NCBI GenBank assembly: GCA_023404345.1
Contig: JAEYCB010000060.1
Location: forward strand, 1-29,970
Direction of reading: 5' to 3'
DNA: 29,970 nucleotides
DNA from: Bacillota bacterium
GTDB taxonomy: Bacteria; Bacillota; Clostridia; Christensenellales; Aristaeellaceae
The first letter of the stretch is position 1, and the number at the start of each line of letters is the position of its first letter. Both the position numbers and the translations under genes were made by a program. The notes beneath the pieces are model-generated. The model did no database searches, was not told the origin of the DNA, and worked only from the letters and a program-made list of their open reading frames with translations. Shown here in pieces: positions 14,375-22,095 of this stretch.

Positions 14375-15217
14375 TCAGGCGGCGTCCGTGCGCACGGCGG
14401 CCGTGCCGCGCCTGAGAAGACGCCGGTCCTCCAGGGACACGATGGCGGGCGAGAGCGTGCGCGTTTCGGACTTGCTGGGCAGGGCGTTGAACAGGCGCCG
14501 GTTTTCTTCGGTGTAGTCCAGCGCGGTCAGGCCCATGCCGGCCAGCATCCTTCGCGCGGCCTCGCCTGCTGTTTCGCGGACCTCATCATCACACTCATAG
14601 AGCGCCTCCATCAGATCGGCGGCGCGCGCCAGCGTGGCGGCGTCGGCGGTTTGGGGCCCGCCGCGAAGCTGCTCGTTGAGGTAGGCAAGGTCGTTGAGCG
14701 AGCGGTCGATGGCGCGCATCTGCCGGTCCATCAGCGTGAGCAGACGCTCTGCATCGGGTTTGAGGACCACGCGCACCTCGTCCTCCTGCGTGGGGGGACG
14801 GCGGCGTTCCCGCACAAGCGCCCATGCGCCCGCCAGCAGTGCCGCCAGCGCAAAAAGCCAGCCCAAAGTGAGGCCCTTGAGGTAGCAATAGCCTCCCAGC
14901 ACAAGCTGTATCAGCAGCGCCGCGCTCCACATTGCGATACCGCCGCGTGCGGCAGGCTTGTCCGCCTGCCGGCACGGCGTCCACACCTGCGCGGACGCCT
15001 GGCAGTCCACAAGGCCCACCGAGGTTTTGAGCAGGCTCATCAAAACGCCCGCCTGCTGCCTGAGCACATCGTCTGTCATTTCAGCCAGAGCGTTCTGTTC
15101 GGTTTGCAAAAGGGCGCGGCGCACCTGGTCCGCCGCGCCCGCCAGATCGGTTTGCTCTTCCAGCGCGGCGCGCAACGCCGGTTTTTGCGCCTGCCAGTGA
15201 TCAAATACGTTTGTCAT
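14375..15217 (-). CDS. Two-TM membrane protein with GrpE-like C-terminal part; partner of the Hsp70-like ATPase
   Basis: 280 residues, not assigned to a known family. Residues 1-70 are helical and charged; TM1 is about 93-113 and TM2 about 117-135; residues 150-225 form long amphipathic helices. The end (AGMGLTALDYTEENRRLFNA, then TLSPAIVSLEDRRLLRRGTA) is reminiscent of the GrpE layout: a helix, 'GxxxID...G..FDP', a short beta domain and 'LxPAxV'. A membrane-bound nucleotide-exchange role for the adjacent Hsp70-like protein is therefore plausible, but this rests on visual likeness only. GAAAGG precedes ATG 15217. The gene is cotranscribed with the ATPase (19-base gap) and lies downstream of rluB. 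Confidence 0.65.
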   Translation of the reverse strand: MTNVFDHWQAQKPALRAALEEQTDLAGAADQVRRALLQTEQNALAEMTDDVLRQQAGVLMSLLKTSVGLVDCQASAQVWTPCRQADKPAARGGIAMWSAALLIQLVLGGYCYLKGLTLGWLFALAALLAGAWALVRERRRPPTQEDEVRVVLKPDAERLLTLMDRQMRAIDRSLNDLAYLNEQLRGGPQTADAATLARAADLMEALYECDDEVRETAGEAARRMLAGMGLTALDYTEENRRLFNALPSKSETRTLSPAIVSLEDRRLLRRGTAAVRTDAA

Positions 15218-15232
15218 GATGATAAGCCTTTC

Positions 15233-15275
15233 GGCGGAGCTGCTTTAAAAGACGGGAAAAGCCCTGCGCTCCGCC
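15233..15275. repeat. Inverted repeat in the leader of the Hsp70-partner operon
   Basis: GGCGGAGC (15233-15240) and GCTCCGCC (15268-15275) form an 8-bp GC-rich stem around a 27-base loop, ending 15 bases before the 280-residue gene. On the minus strand an extended -10 (TGATATCAT, 15284-15276) directly precedes it, so the hairpin would lie at the very 5' end of the mRNA. Confidence 0.5.
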
Positions 15276-15317
15276 ATGATATCACAAAAAACGGGCGATT
15301 CCCACAGGCAAAGTCTG

Positions 15318-16022
15318 TCACAGCGCCTTGAGGCTAGAAAGCTCCTCCGGGGTCAGCTCGCGCCACATGCCGCGAGGCAAATCGCCCAGCCGAAGGGGAC
15401 CGAAGCGGATGCGGCGCAGGAGCACCACCTGATGCCCCACCTGCTCCACCATCTTGCGCACCTGCCGGTTGCGCCCCTCGTGGATGGTGACGAGCATGTC
15501 GGTATACAGGGGCTTGACGGACAGCAGCTTCACTTTGGCACGCGCGGTGCGGCGGCCGTCCACCATCACGCCGTTTTCCAGCCGGCGCGCCTCCTCGAGC
15601 GTAACCTGATTGCTCACGCGCGCCAGATACACCTTTTCCACCTCGCGCGAGGGATGGAGCATGCGCTCGGTCAGATCCCCGTCGTTGGTGAGCAGGAGCA
15701 GGCCCTCGCTGTCATAGTCCAGTCGGCCCACGGGATAAAGGCGCACGGGAAAATCGCGGAATTTATCCAGCACTGTAGCCCGGCCTTCCGGGTCGGTCAC
15801 GGTGGTCACTTCCCCGGCGGGCTTGTGGTACATAATGTAGCGCTTTTCCGCCTCCGGCCGGACCGGGCGGCCATCCACCCGCACGTCCTGTCCGGGCTCC
15901 ACCTGCGCGCCCATTTGGCTGACCACCTGCCCGTCCACGGTGACGTGTCCTTCTGCCATCAGCTTTTCGGCTGCGCGCCGCGAGGCCACGCCGCATGACG
16001 CCAGATACTTTTGTAAACGCAT
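15318..16022 (-). CDS. rluB: 23S rRNA/RluB-type pseudouridine synthase
   Basis: 234 residues. An RsuA/RluB/E/F-family enzyme that converts a uridine in rRNA to pseudouridine. An N-terminal S4 RNA-binding domain (MRLQKYLASCGVASRRAAEK ... GHVTVDGQVV) is followed by the catalytic domain with the active-site Asp in PVGRLDYDSEGLLLLTNDG and the EGRNRQVRKM motif. In Bacillota this family member usually acts on 23S rRNA (RluB), which is the reason for the symbol; RsuA or RluF specificity cannot be excluded. AGGAGGCG lies just before ATG 16022. It has its own promoter. Confidence 0.92.
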   Translation of the reverse strand: MRLQKYLASCGVASRRAAEKLMAEGHVTVDGQVVSQMGAQVEPGQDVRVDGRPVRPEAEKRYIMYHKPAGEVTTVTDPEGRATVLDKFRDFPVRLYPVGRLDYDSEGLLLLTNDGDLTERMLHPSREVEKVYLARVSNQVTLEEARRLENGVMVDGRRTARAKVKLLSVKPLYTDMLVTIHEGRNRQVRKMVEQVGHQVVLLRRIRFGPLRLGDLPRGMWRELTPEELSSLKAL

Positions 16023-16059
16023 AAACGCCTCCTGCGCGGGGGTTCATCCGCGCACAACC

Positions 16060-16088
16060 AGCATAGCAGAAACATGGAGGATTGGCAA
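16060..16088 (-). promoter_or_regulatory. Promoter of rluB
   Basis: On the minus strand: TTGCCA (16088-16083), 17-base spacer, TATGCT (16065-16060) with an extended TGC before it. It lies back-to-back with the phosphohexomutase promoter. Confidence 0.65.
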
Positions 16089-16095
16089 GCGGCGC

Positions 16096-16124
16096 TTTAC
16101 TTGGCAGGGGCAGCGTGTTACAAT
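16096..16124 (+). promoter_or_regulatory. Promoter of the phosphohexomutase gene
   Basis: TTTACT (16096-16101), 17-base spacer, TACAAT (16119-16124). The predicted RNA start (about 16131) coincides with the left edge of the hairpin-rich element at 16132. Confidence 0.55.
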
Positions 16125-16131
16125 AAAAAAG

Positions 16132-16420
16132 CAGTTTGTCGAAAAAGCTCGCCTTCGACGATCTTTTCCGCCAGAACACGTTTCCCCTGCGCCTTTGGCG
16201 CGGCCGGGGAAATGTGCAGGGAAACCTTGCTGCGCAAGGCTTCCGAATCCACCGCACATGTCAGCGAGGCAGGCCGCCCGCTGGAAGCGGGCAGCCTGTC
16301 CCGCGCGAGCGCGGGATTTCTTTTCCAAATCGAAGATTTGGAGAAGAAACCGGAAATTCGGAATGCAGCTCGGAGGGCTGCGGCCCTCCGAACCTCCCGG
16401 AAGGGTTTTTCGACAGTCTG
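16132..16420 (+). repeat. 289-bp hairpin-rich element with terminal inverted repeats (MITE-like or structured leader)
   Basis: The ends CAGTTTGTCGAAAAA (16132-16146) and TTTTTCGACAGTCTG (16406-16420) are inverted repeats of 15 bases with two mismatches. The right half is packed with small palindromes: CCTTG-CTGCG-CAAGG, CCCGCT-GGA-AGCGGG, CCCGCGC-GA-GCGCGGG, CCAAATC-GAA-GATTTGG and CGGAGGGC-TGC-GGCCCTCCG. No coding capacity is convincing. It fills the whole predicted 5' UTR of the downstream gene. It may be a miniature transposable or intergenic repeat element, or a structured RNA; only one copy lies in this window. Confidence 0.65.
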
Positions 16421-16454
16421 AAGGTAGTTTTTGTGAAACGGAGGTTCCAGGCAG

Positions 16455-17873
16455 ATGATTTCGTTTGGCACGGGCGGATGGCGCGCCATTATCGGCGACG
16501 GATTTACTAAGCTCAATGTACAGAAGCTTGCCCGGGCGCTTGCGCTGCGCATGAAGGCGGAGGATGTTCAGGACAAAAGCTTCTGCATCGGATATGACCG
16601 CCGGTTTTTGAGCCGCGAGGCGGCGCAGTGGACGGCGGAGGTCATGGTGGGGGAGGGCATTCATGTGCTGTTCATCAGCCGTGAGGCGCCCACGCCGCTG
16701 ATTATGTTTACGGTCCAGTATTACGGCCTGGCCTATGGCATGGCGGTTACGGCCAGCCATAACCCCGCGCTTTACAACGGCGTGAAGGTGTTTACCAAGG
16801 GCGGGCGCGATGCTGAGGAGTCCGTGACAAACGAACTGGGCGATGCCGCCAACCGTGTGGCCGAGGGCGATATCCGCATCATCCCCTATGATAAGGCCGT
16901 GGCCTCGGGGCTGGTGCAGGAGATCAACCCGCAGAACCCGTATCTGGACGCCATCATCCGCGGTGTGAACATGGACGCCATCCGAAGCCGCGACCTGCAT
17001 ATCATTCTGGACCCGATGTACGGCGTGAGCCGCACGTCGCTGCAAACCATTTTGCTCACCGCCCGCTGCGATGTGAATGTGATCCACGAGCGGCATGACA
17101 CGCTCTTCGGCGGGCGCCTGCCCGCGCCGAATGTGCAGACGCTGGGCGCCCTTCGGGCCGCTGTGCTGGAGCAGCACGCGGACCTTGGCATCGCCACCGA
17201 CGGCGACGCCGACCGTCTGGGCATCATCGACGACGAGGGACGCTTCGTCCATCCCAACCAGATTCTGGTGCTTTTGTACTACTACCTGCTCAAGTACAAG
17301 GGCTGGCATGGCCCCGCCGTGCGAAACCTTGCTACCACGCATCTTCTGGACCGTGTGGCGGCGGCCTTTGGCGAAACCTGCTACGAGGTGCCGGTGGGCT
17401 TCAAGCACATTTCCGCCGGCATGCGCGAGCACAACGCCGTCATCGGCGGCGAAAGCAGCGGCGGCCTGACCGTGCGCGGACACATCAACGGCAAGGACGG
17501 CATCTATGCCGCCACGCTGCTGGTGGAGATGCTCAGCGTGACGGGCAAAAAGATGAGCGCCCTGATGCGGGAAATTTACGACGAGTTTGGCACCGCCTAC
17601 ATGACCGAGCGCGACTGGCCCTTCGATGAGGAAACAAAGCAGCGGCTCAACACGTTGCTCATGGTGGATAAAAAGCTGCCGGATTTCCCCGTGCCGGTGA
17701 AGGGCGTGAGCTACATGGACGGCTGCAAGGTGCTCTTTGAGGACGGCTGGCTGATCGCAAGATTCAGCGGCACGGAGCCGCGCATCCGCATCTTCTGCGA
17801 AATGCCCACCCGCGAGGAGGCTGAGCGCCTCACGGGCGTGATGGCCGCGTTTTTGCACCTGCCCACGCCCTGA
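16455..17873 (+). CDS. Phosphoglucomutase/phosphomannomutase family protein
   Basis: 472 residues with all four alpha-D-phosphohexomutase motifs: the phosphoserine loop TASHNP (Ser101), the metal loop DGDADR (249-254), the sugar-binding loop GGESSGG (331-337) and the phosphate-binding loop FSGTEPR (437-443). It should interconvert hexose 1- and 6-phosphates in the cytoplasm, feeding glycogen or cell-wall sugar synthesis; glucose versus mannose preference cannot be read from the sequence. ATG 16455 has GGAGG 10 bases upstream. It is monocistronic with its own promoter, a long structured leader and a terminator. Confidence 0.92.
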   Translation: MISFGTGGWRAIIGDGFTKLNVQKLARALALRMKAEDVQDKSFCIGYDRRFLSREAAQWTAEVMVGEGIHVLFISREAPTPLIMFTVQYYGLAYGMAVTASHNPALYNGVKVFTKGGRDAEESVTNELGDAANRVAEGDIRIIPYDKAVASGLVQEINPQNPYLDAIIRGVNMDAIRSRDLHIILDPMYGVSRTSLQTILLTARCDVNVIHERHDTLFGGRLPAPNVQTLGALRAAVLEQHADLGIATDGDADRLGIIDDEGRFVHPNQILVLLYYYLLKYKGWHGPAVRNLATTHLLDRVAAAFGETCYEVPVGFKHISAGMREHNAVIGGESSGGLTVRGHINGKDGIYAATLLVEMLSVTGKKMSALMREIYDEFGTAYMTERDWPFDEETKQRLNTLLMVDKKLPDFPVPVKGVSYMDGCKVLFEDGWLIARFSGTEPRIRIFCEMPTREEAERLTGVMAAFLHLPTP

Positions 17874-17885
17874 TGAAACCACGCA

Positions 17886-17925
17886 AAAAGGCGTTTGGAG
17901 CCGCAAGGGTTTCCAAACGCCTTTT
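17886..17925. terminator. Bidirectional terminator between the phosphohexomutase gene and znuB
   Basis: A 14-bp perfect stem, AAAAGGCGTTTGGA (17886-17899) / TCCAAACGCCTTTT (17912-17925), with a 12-base loop. It serves both convergent units. Confidence 0.9.
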
Positions 17926-17936
17926 ATGATGCAGCT

Positions 17937-18752
17937 TCAGCCGCGAAGCCGTCCCACGGCGGCAAAGATCAGAAAGGCCAGAATGTTGGCCACCACCACC
18001 GTGGCCCCGGCGGCGGTGGAAAGCAGGTAGCTTGCGCACAGCCCCACGAAGAAGCAGACCACCGATACCGCCGCGGCACACAGCGTCACGCTTTTGAAAC
18101 TGCGGCACACGCGCATGGCGGTTAGCGCCGGGAAGATGATCAGGCTGGAAATCAGCATGGTGCCCATCACCCGCATGCCCAGCACGATGGTTACGGCGGT
18201 GAGCAGCGCCAGCAGCATGTTGCAGGCCTCGGCGTGCCCGCCCGTGGCGCGGGCAAAGGTTTCGTCAAAGGTGACGGCGAAGATGCGGCGGTAGAATACC
18301 GCAAACAGCGTAAGCACCACCGCCGCCAGCACTACGCTCAGGGTTACGTCGCCCTCGCTCATGGCCAGCATGCTGCCGAAAAGATAATTGTTGACATCAC
18401 TGGTCATGCCGGTGCTCAGGGACAGCACGATCACGCCCACGGCCAGTGCGCCGGTCGAAATCATGGCGATGGCCGCGTCGCCCTTGAGCCTGCCGGTGCT
18501 GCTCAGGCGCAAAAGCAGAAAGGCCGCTGCAACCACCACGGGGATGGTCACCGCCATGGGGGCCATGCCCAGAGCCGTGGCGACCGCCAGCGCGCCGAAG
18601 CCCACATGGCTGAGCCCGTCGCCGATCATGGAATAGCGCTTGAGCACCAGACTTACGCCCAGCAGCGCCGCGCACAGTGACACCAGCACGCCCACGATGA
18701 GCGCCCGCACCATGAACTGATAGCTGAACATGGTGGAAAGCATTTCAAGCAT
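17937..18752 (-). CDS. znuB: Zinc ABC transporter permease ZnuB
   Basis: 271 residues with about eight hydrophobic helices, an ABC-3 family metal permease. Markers: LKRYSMIGDGLSHVGFGALA (the conserved GDGLSH loop), MISTGALAVGVI, and LGMRVMGTMLISSLIIFPAL. ATG 18752 follows GGGAGGTG by 6 bases; the longer frame needs TTG 18770. The start overlaps the end of znuC by 8 bases, giving coupled translation. Last gene of zur-znuA-znuC-znuB; zinc rather than manganese is inferred from the Zur-like regulator and ZnuA. Confidence 0.92.
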   Translation of the reverse strand: MLEMLSTMFSYQFMVRALIVGVLVSLCAALLGVSLVLKRYSMIGDGLSHVGFGALAVATALGMAPMAVTIPVVVAAAFLLLRLSSTGRLKGDAAIAMISTGALAVGVIVLSLSTGMTSDVNNYLFGSMLAMSEGDVTLSVVLAAVVLTLFAVFYRRIFAVTFDETFARATGGHAEACNMLLALLTAVTIVLGMRVMGTMLISSLIIFPALTAMRVCRSFKSVTLCAAAVSVVCFFVGLCASYLLSTAAGATVVVANILAFLIFAAVGRLRG

Positions 18753-19446
18753 GCGTTTCACCTCCCGCAAAGGCCATACCGAGGGGAGACTGACGGTATG
18801 CCTCGGGCGTCCCCAGAAAGGTCACGCCGTGCGCCATGTGCAAAATGCGGTCCGCATAGCTCAGCGCCGCATCCACATCGTGGGAAATCATCACCGCGGT
18901 CAGCCCGCGCTTGCGGTGCAGCATGGCGATCACCTCATAAAGCTCGCGCGTAACGACGGGGTCAAGGCCCGCCACCGGTTCATCCAGCAGGAGCAGGCTG
19001 CGCGTGGCGCACAGCGCGCGCGCCAGCAGAGCGCGCTGCTGCTGCCCGCCGCTGAGGCGCATGAAGCTGCGGTCCCGAATGTCCGCAATGTCCATCAGCT
19101 CCATGTTTTCCATGGCGGTTTGCCGCATGGCGCGGGTAAGAAACGGCCCGCGGCCCCGGCAGCCGCTGGTGACGACCTCCCACACGGAGGCGGGAAAGTC
19201 GTTTTGCACGTCGGTGCGCTGGGGGAGATAACCGATTTCGGTGCGCCTGAGGCCATCGCCGTAGCTTACGCGGCCGCTGACGGGCTGGATCAGGCCCAGA
19301 AGTCCCTTGACCAGCGTGCTTTTGCCCGAGCCGTTTTCTCCTACGATACACAGGTATTCGCCCCGCTCAACCGTCAGGTCCAGCGCGTCCACGACCACGC
19401 GGCCCTCGTAGGCAAAGGCCGCCTTTTCACAGGTGATCAGCGCCAT
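18745..19446 (-). CDS. znuC: Zinc ABC transporter ATP-binding protein ZnuC
   Basis: 233 residues. Walker A GENGSGKS (36-43), the family motif IGYLPQRTDVQNDFP, signature LSGGQQQR (131-138), Walker B LLLLDEP (151-157) and the H-loop in MISHD. It powers ZnuB. ATG 19446 is preceded by AAGGAGG and overlaps the znuA stop (TGATG); the longer frame upstream lies inside znuA. Confidence 0.93.
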   Translation of the reverse strand: MALITCEKAAFAYEGRVVVDALDLTVERGEYLCIVGENGSGKSTLVKGLLGLIQPVSGRVSYGDGLRRTEIGYLPQRTDVQNDFPASVWEVVTSGCRGRGPFLTRAMRQTAMENMELMDIADIRDRSFMRLSGGQQQRALLARALCATRSLLLLDEPVAGLDPVVTRELYEVIAMLHRKRGLTAVMISHDVDAALSYADRILHMAHGVTFLGTPEAYRQSPLGMAFAGGETHA

Positions 19447-20390
19447 CAGGAAAGCGCCTCCTTCAGTGCCGCCACGTTGTTCCACATCAGGGACAGATAG
19501 GTGGCGCCGCCCTCCAGATCCTCGGCCGATACGTTGTGGCAGCTGTGGAAGAGAAGCTCCTTCGCACCGGTTTCCTCGGCCAGGACGTCGGCGGTTTTGC
19601 GGCTGGAAAATTCAATATAGAAAATCACGGGAATCTGCTCGGCCCGCACCGTTTCCACCAGCGAGATCACCGTGCGCACGCTGGGCTCGCTGTCCTCGCT
19701 GCAGCCGGGAAAGGCCGCGTCGTAGCGCAGGTGGTAATCATGCGCAAAATAGCGGAAGGGGAACCGGTCGCCAAAGACGATCAGGTCGCGCTTGCCATTG
19801 GCCACGGTTTCTTCAAAGGCCGCGTCCAGCGCCTCAAGTTCGGTCAGATAGGCCGAAAGCGAATCCTCATACGCCTGCGCGTTTCGGGGCGCGATCTCGC
19901 ACAGCGTATCGCACAGCTTATCTACGATAATCATTGCATTCTTGGGCGAGGTCCACACGTGCTCGTCCATTTCGGCCTCTTCCTCGCCGTGATCGTGCAC
20001 CTCCTGCTCCATGCTGGCGGAGGTTTCCTCGGCCAGCATGGTTACGCAGTCCGTCAGGCGGAAGGTACGGGGCGCATCGTCCTCCATGGAGGCGAGAATG
20101 CCGTCCACCCAGCTGTCGCTTTCGCCGCCGGCGTATACAAAAAGATCCGCCTGCTGAATGTCGATGATGTCTTTGGGCGAAGGCTCATAGCTGTGGCTTT
20201 CGCTGCCGGGAGGCAGGAGCAGACGCACCTGCGCCGTATCGCCGGCCAGCTGGCGGGCGAAATCATAGGCAGGGAAGATCGTGCAGACGATGGACAGCGT
20301 TTCCTCCGAGGCAAGGGCGGGCGAGGCGCAGAGTGCACAGAGCATCACTGCGCAGCAAAGAAATGAAAAAAGACGGCGGATGGATTTCAT
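19446..20390 (-). CDS. znuA: Zinc ABC transporter substrate-binding protein ZnuA
   Basis: 314 residues, cluster A-I metal-binding protein. Likely zinc ligands: His66 in ESHSYEPSP, His144 in DEHVWTSP, and a third in the GDRFPFRYFAHDYH segment (208-220). A short acidic His loop (EVHDHGEEEAEMDEH) is typical of zinc rather than manganese proteins. The signal peptide ends PALA (24-27) before Ser28, a signal peptidase I site; cysteines in the hydrophobic core (12, 13, 18, 21) do not make a proper lipobox. ATG 20390 with GAGGAG upstream was chosen; ATG 20402 overlaps the zur stop and is possible. Confidence 0.92.
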   Translation of the reverse strand: MKSIRRLFSFLCCAVMLCALCASPALASEETLSIVCTIFPAYDFARQLAGDTAQVRLLLPPGSESHSYEPSPKDIIDIQQADLFVYAGGESDSWVDGILASMEDDAPRTFRLTDCVTMLAEETSASMEQEVHDHGEEEAEMDEHVWTSPKNAMIIVDKLCDTLCEIAPRNAQAYEDSLSAYLTELEALDAAFEETVANGKRDLIVFGDRFPFRYFAHDYHLRYDAAFPGCSEDSEPSVRTVISLVETVRAEQIPVIFYIEFSSRKTADVLAEETGAKELLFHSCHNVSAEDLEGGATYLSLMWNNVAALKEALS

Positions 20391-20398
20391 GGGGCTCC

Positions 20399-20815
20399 TC
20401 ATTTCGCGTTTTTTTCCTGACAGGCTTCACACAAGCCGTACAGGATGGTCTGGCTTTCGTCCAGGGTAAAGCCGTGGTGCTGGCCAAGGTGGCGGGCGAA
20501 GGCCTCCACCTCGTCACAGTGCAGGTGCGCCAGCGCGCCGCAATGCACACAGCGGATGTGCAGATGGCTTTCCGTACAGGGGCTGTGCTGATAGCGGGCG
20601 GCTTCCCCGCTTTCGTGGGGGGTATAGCGCCTTAGACGCCCTCCCTGACACAGGCGGGAAATGGCACGGTATACCGTTGTTTTGCTCACGTCCGACCCCG
20701 CCTTGAAAAGCGCCTGATATGCTTCTTCGGCCGTGAGGCATTCCTGCGGACGAGAGGCAAACAGCGCGCATACGGCCTCCTGCTGCCGGGTTTGATAGGT
20801 ACCGCGCTGCGACAT
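20399..20815 (-). CDS. zur: Fur-family regulator, probably Zur
   Basis: 138 residues. An N-terminal winged helix (TRQQEAVCALFASR ... SKTTVYRAISRLCQGG) and a C-terminal dimer/metal domain with HLHIRCVHCG and two structural CxxC pairs (CVHC, CEAC). The metal-sensing His cluster is HLH, HLHC and GQHHGF. It should repress its own operon when zinc is plentiful: a perfect 19-bp Fur-type box lies just upstream and the next genes are znuACB. The name Zur is inferred from this context; Fur or PerR are less likely. GAAAGGAG precedes ATG 20815. Confidence 0.9.
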   Translation of the reverse strand: MSQRGTYQTRQQEAVCALFASRPQECLTAEEAYQALFKAGSDVSKTTVYRAISRLCQGGRLRRYTPHESGEAARYQHSPCTESHLHIRCVHCGALAHLHCDEVEAFARHLGQHHGFTLDESQTILYGLCEACQEKNAK

Positions 20816-20842
20816 GATGCGCGACTCCTTTCAGACGGAAGT

Positions 20843-20861
20843 GAAAATGAAATTCATTTTC
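20843..20861. promoter_or_regulatory. Fur-family (Zur) operator
   Basis: GAAAATGAAATTCATTTTC is a perfect 9-1-9 palindrome like the classical Fur/Zur box. It begins 9 bases downstream of the zur -10 box, over the predicted RNA start, where a bound repressor would block the promoter. Confidence 0.85.
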
Positions 20862-20869
20862 GAATTGGC

Positions 20870-20898
20870 AGTATACAGCGATTCTCTGATTCTGTCAA
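20870..20898 (-). promoter_or_regulatory. Promoter of zur-znuACB
   Basis: On the minus strand: perfect TTGACA (20898-20893), 17-base spacer, TATACT (20875-20870). Confidence 0.85.
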
Positions 20899-20934
20899 GA
20901 GGTGCAAGGGATTTTCCGGGCGCATTCTTTGCCG

Positions 20935-20965
20935 AAAAAAACCGGTCTGCATTGCATGCACCGGT
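20935..20965 (-). terminator. Minus-strand terminator upstream of the zur promoter
   Basis: On the minus strand ACCGGTGCAT-GCA-ATGCAGACCGGT followed by TTTTTT. No minus-strand gene lies directly upstream, so it may block antisense transcripts coming from beneath the plus-strand genes. It overlaps the -35 box of the plus-strand promoter at 20952. Confidence 0.55.
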
Positions 20966-20980
20966 CAACTATGCTATACT
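20952..20980 (+). promoter_or_regulatory. Promoter of the flippase-like/MATE operon
   Basis: TTGCAT (20952-20957), 17-base spacer, TATACT (20975-20980) with an extended TGC. It is divergent from the zur promoter. Confidence 0.65.
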
Positions 20981-21030
20981 ACGCACGGTGGACTGGATGT
21001 CCGCCTATTTTGGGGAAACAGGAGCATTCT

Positions 21031-22095
21031 ATGAACAGGAAAACAAGTGCGGAGAGGCTGCTGAGCTTTCTGTTTTTGCTACTCACGCTGGGCGTGGTGC
21101 TGTATGTGGGCTTCAGCGGCAATGATCTGGAGGCGCTGGGGGAAGCGCTTCGTACCATGAGCCCCGCCTATCTGTTTTTATGCCTGATCAGCTGGATGCT
21201 CTATGTGCTGACCGACGCGCTTGCCATCCATCATTTTCTGCATATGCAGGGACACTCGATCCGTCTGTGGCAGAGCCTGCGCGCCGCCATGACCGGTATC
21301 TACTACAGCAATATCACCCCCGGCGCCACGGGCGGCCAGCCCATGGAAATGTACTGCCTGCACAAATACGGCGTAGGTATCGGGGTAAGCGGCTCGGGCA
21401 TGGCGGTCAAGTTCATCGTGTTTCAGGTGGTGCTGCTGGTCGCCGGCGCGGTGCTGTGGATTTCGCATGGCAGCTTTGTAGACGCCCACACACAGGGCAG
21501 CAAATGGTTCATTTTGATGGGCTATGTGGTCAATTTCTTTTCCATCGGCATGGTGGCGCTGATGGCCATCAGCCGCCGGGCGGTCAGATGGGTGATTGAA
21601 AAATGCATTCGCATTGGCGTGCGCGTGCACCTGTGCAAGGACCCTGACGCTTCGCGCCAGAAATGGGAAAATCACTGCCAGAGCTTTTTGAGCAGCGTGC
21701 ATCTGGTGATCCGCCATCCCAAGGACGTGATCATCCAGTGCCTGATTGCGCTGGGGCAGCTGATGTCGCTGATGCTGGTGATCATCGCCATCTATCGGGC
21801 CTTTGGGCTTTCGGCCATATCGGTGGGAGAGCTGATCACCATGGGCGTGCTGCTCTACATCGGGGCCAGCTATACGCCCCTGCCTGGCGCCAGTGGCGCG
21901 CAGGAGGGAGGCTTCGCGGTGCTGTTCCGCGGAATTTTCCCTGATGCACAGCTGTTTGTGGCGCTGTTGATCTGGCGGTTTTCTACCTATTATCTGAGCA
22001 TTTTGGCGGGCGCGGTTCTGACTGTGGCGGAAAACCTTGGAGCACTGCGCAAAAGACGCACGGGAGAAAAGCGGGAGGGTGTTTCCAACGAGTAA
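21031..22095 (+). CDS. Lysylphosphatidylglycerol synthase-like transmembrane protein (flippase domain only)
   Basis: 354 residues with about eight hydrophobic segments, matching the LPG_synthase_TM (UPF0104/AglD2) domain without the cytosolic aminoacyltransferase of full MprF. Markers: ITPGATGGQPMEMYCL (about 97-112) and SYTPLPGASGAQEGGFAVLF, the paired Pro/Gly-rich motifs of the family. It probably handles lipids or lipid-linked substrates across the membrane; the substrate is unknown. ATG 21031 has CAGGAG 7 bases upstream; the longer frame from 20902 runs through the promoter. The MATE gene downstream overlaps its end. Confidence 0.85.
   Translation: MNRKTSAERLLSFLFLLLTLGVVLYVGFSGNDLEALGEALRTMSPAYLFLCLISWMLYVLTDALAIHHFLHMQGHSIRLWQSLRAAMTGIYYSNITPGATGGQPMEMYCLHKYGVGIGVSGSGMAVKFIVFQVVLLVAGAVLWISHGSFVDAHTQGSKWFILMGYVVNFFSIGMVALMAISRRAVRWVIEKCIRIGVRVHLCKDPDASRQKWENHCQSFLSSVHLVIRHPKDVIIQCLIALGQLMSLMLVIIAIYRAFGLSAISVGELITMGVLLYIGASYTPLPGASGAQEGGFAVLFRGIFPDAQLFVALLIWRFSTYYLSILAGAVLTVAENLGALRKRRTGEKREGVSNE

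Noticed and set aside
16044..17906. 620-codon open frame on the minus strand opposite the phosphohexomutase gene
   Set aside because: It is a GC-driven shadow of a gene with all four catalytic motifs; its translation is His/Gly/Arg-rich with no family pattern, and it also runs through the hairpin-rich element.
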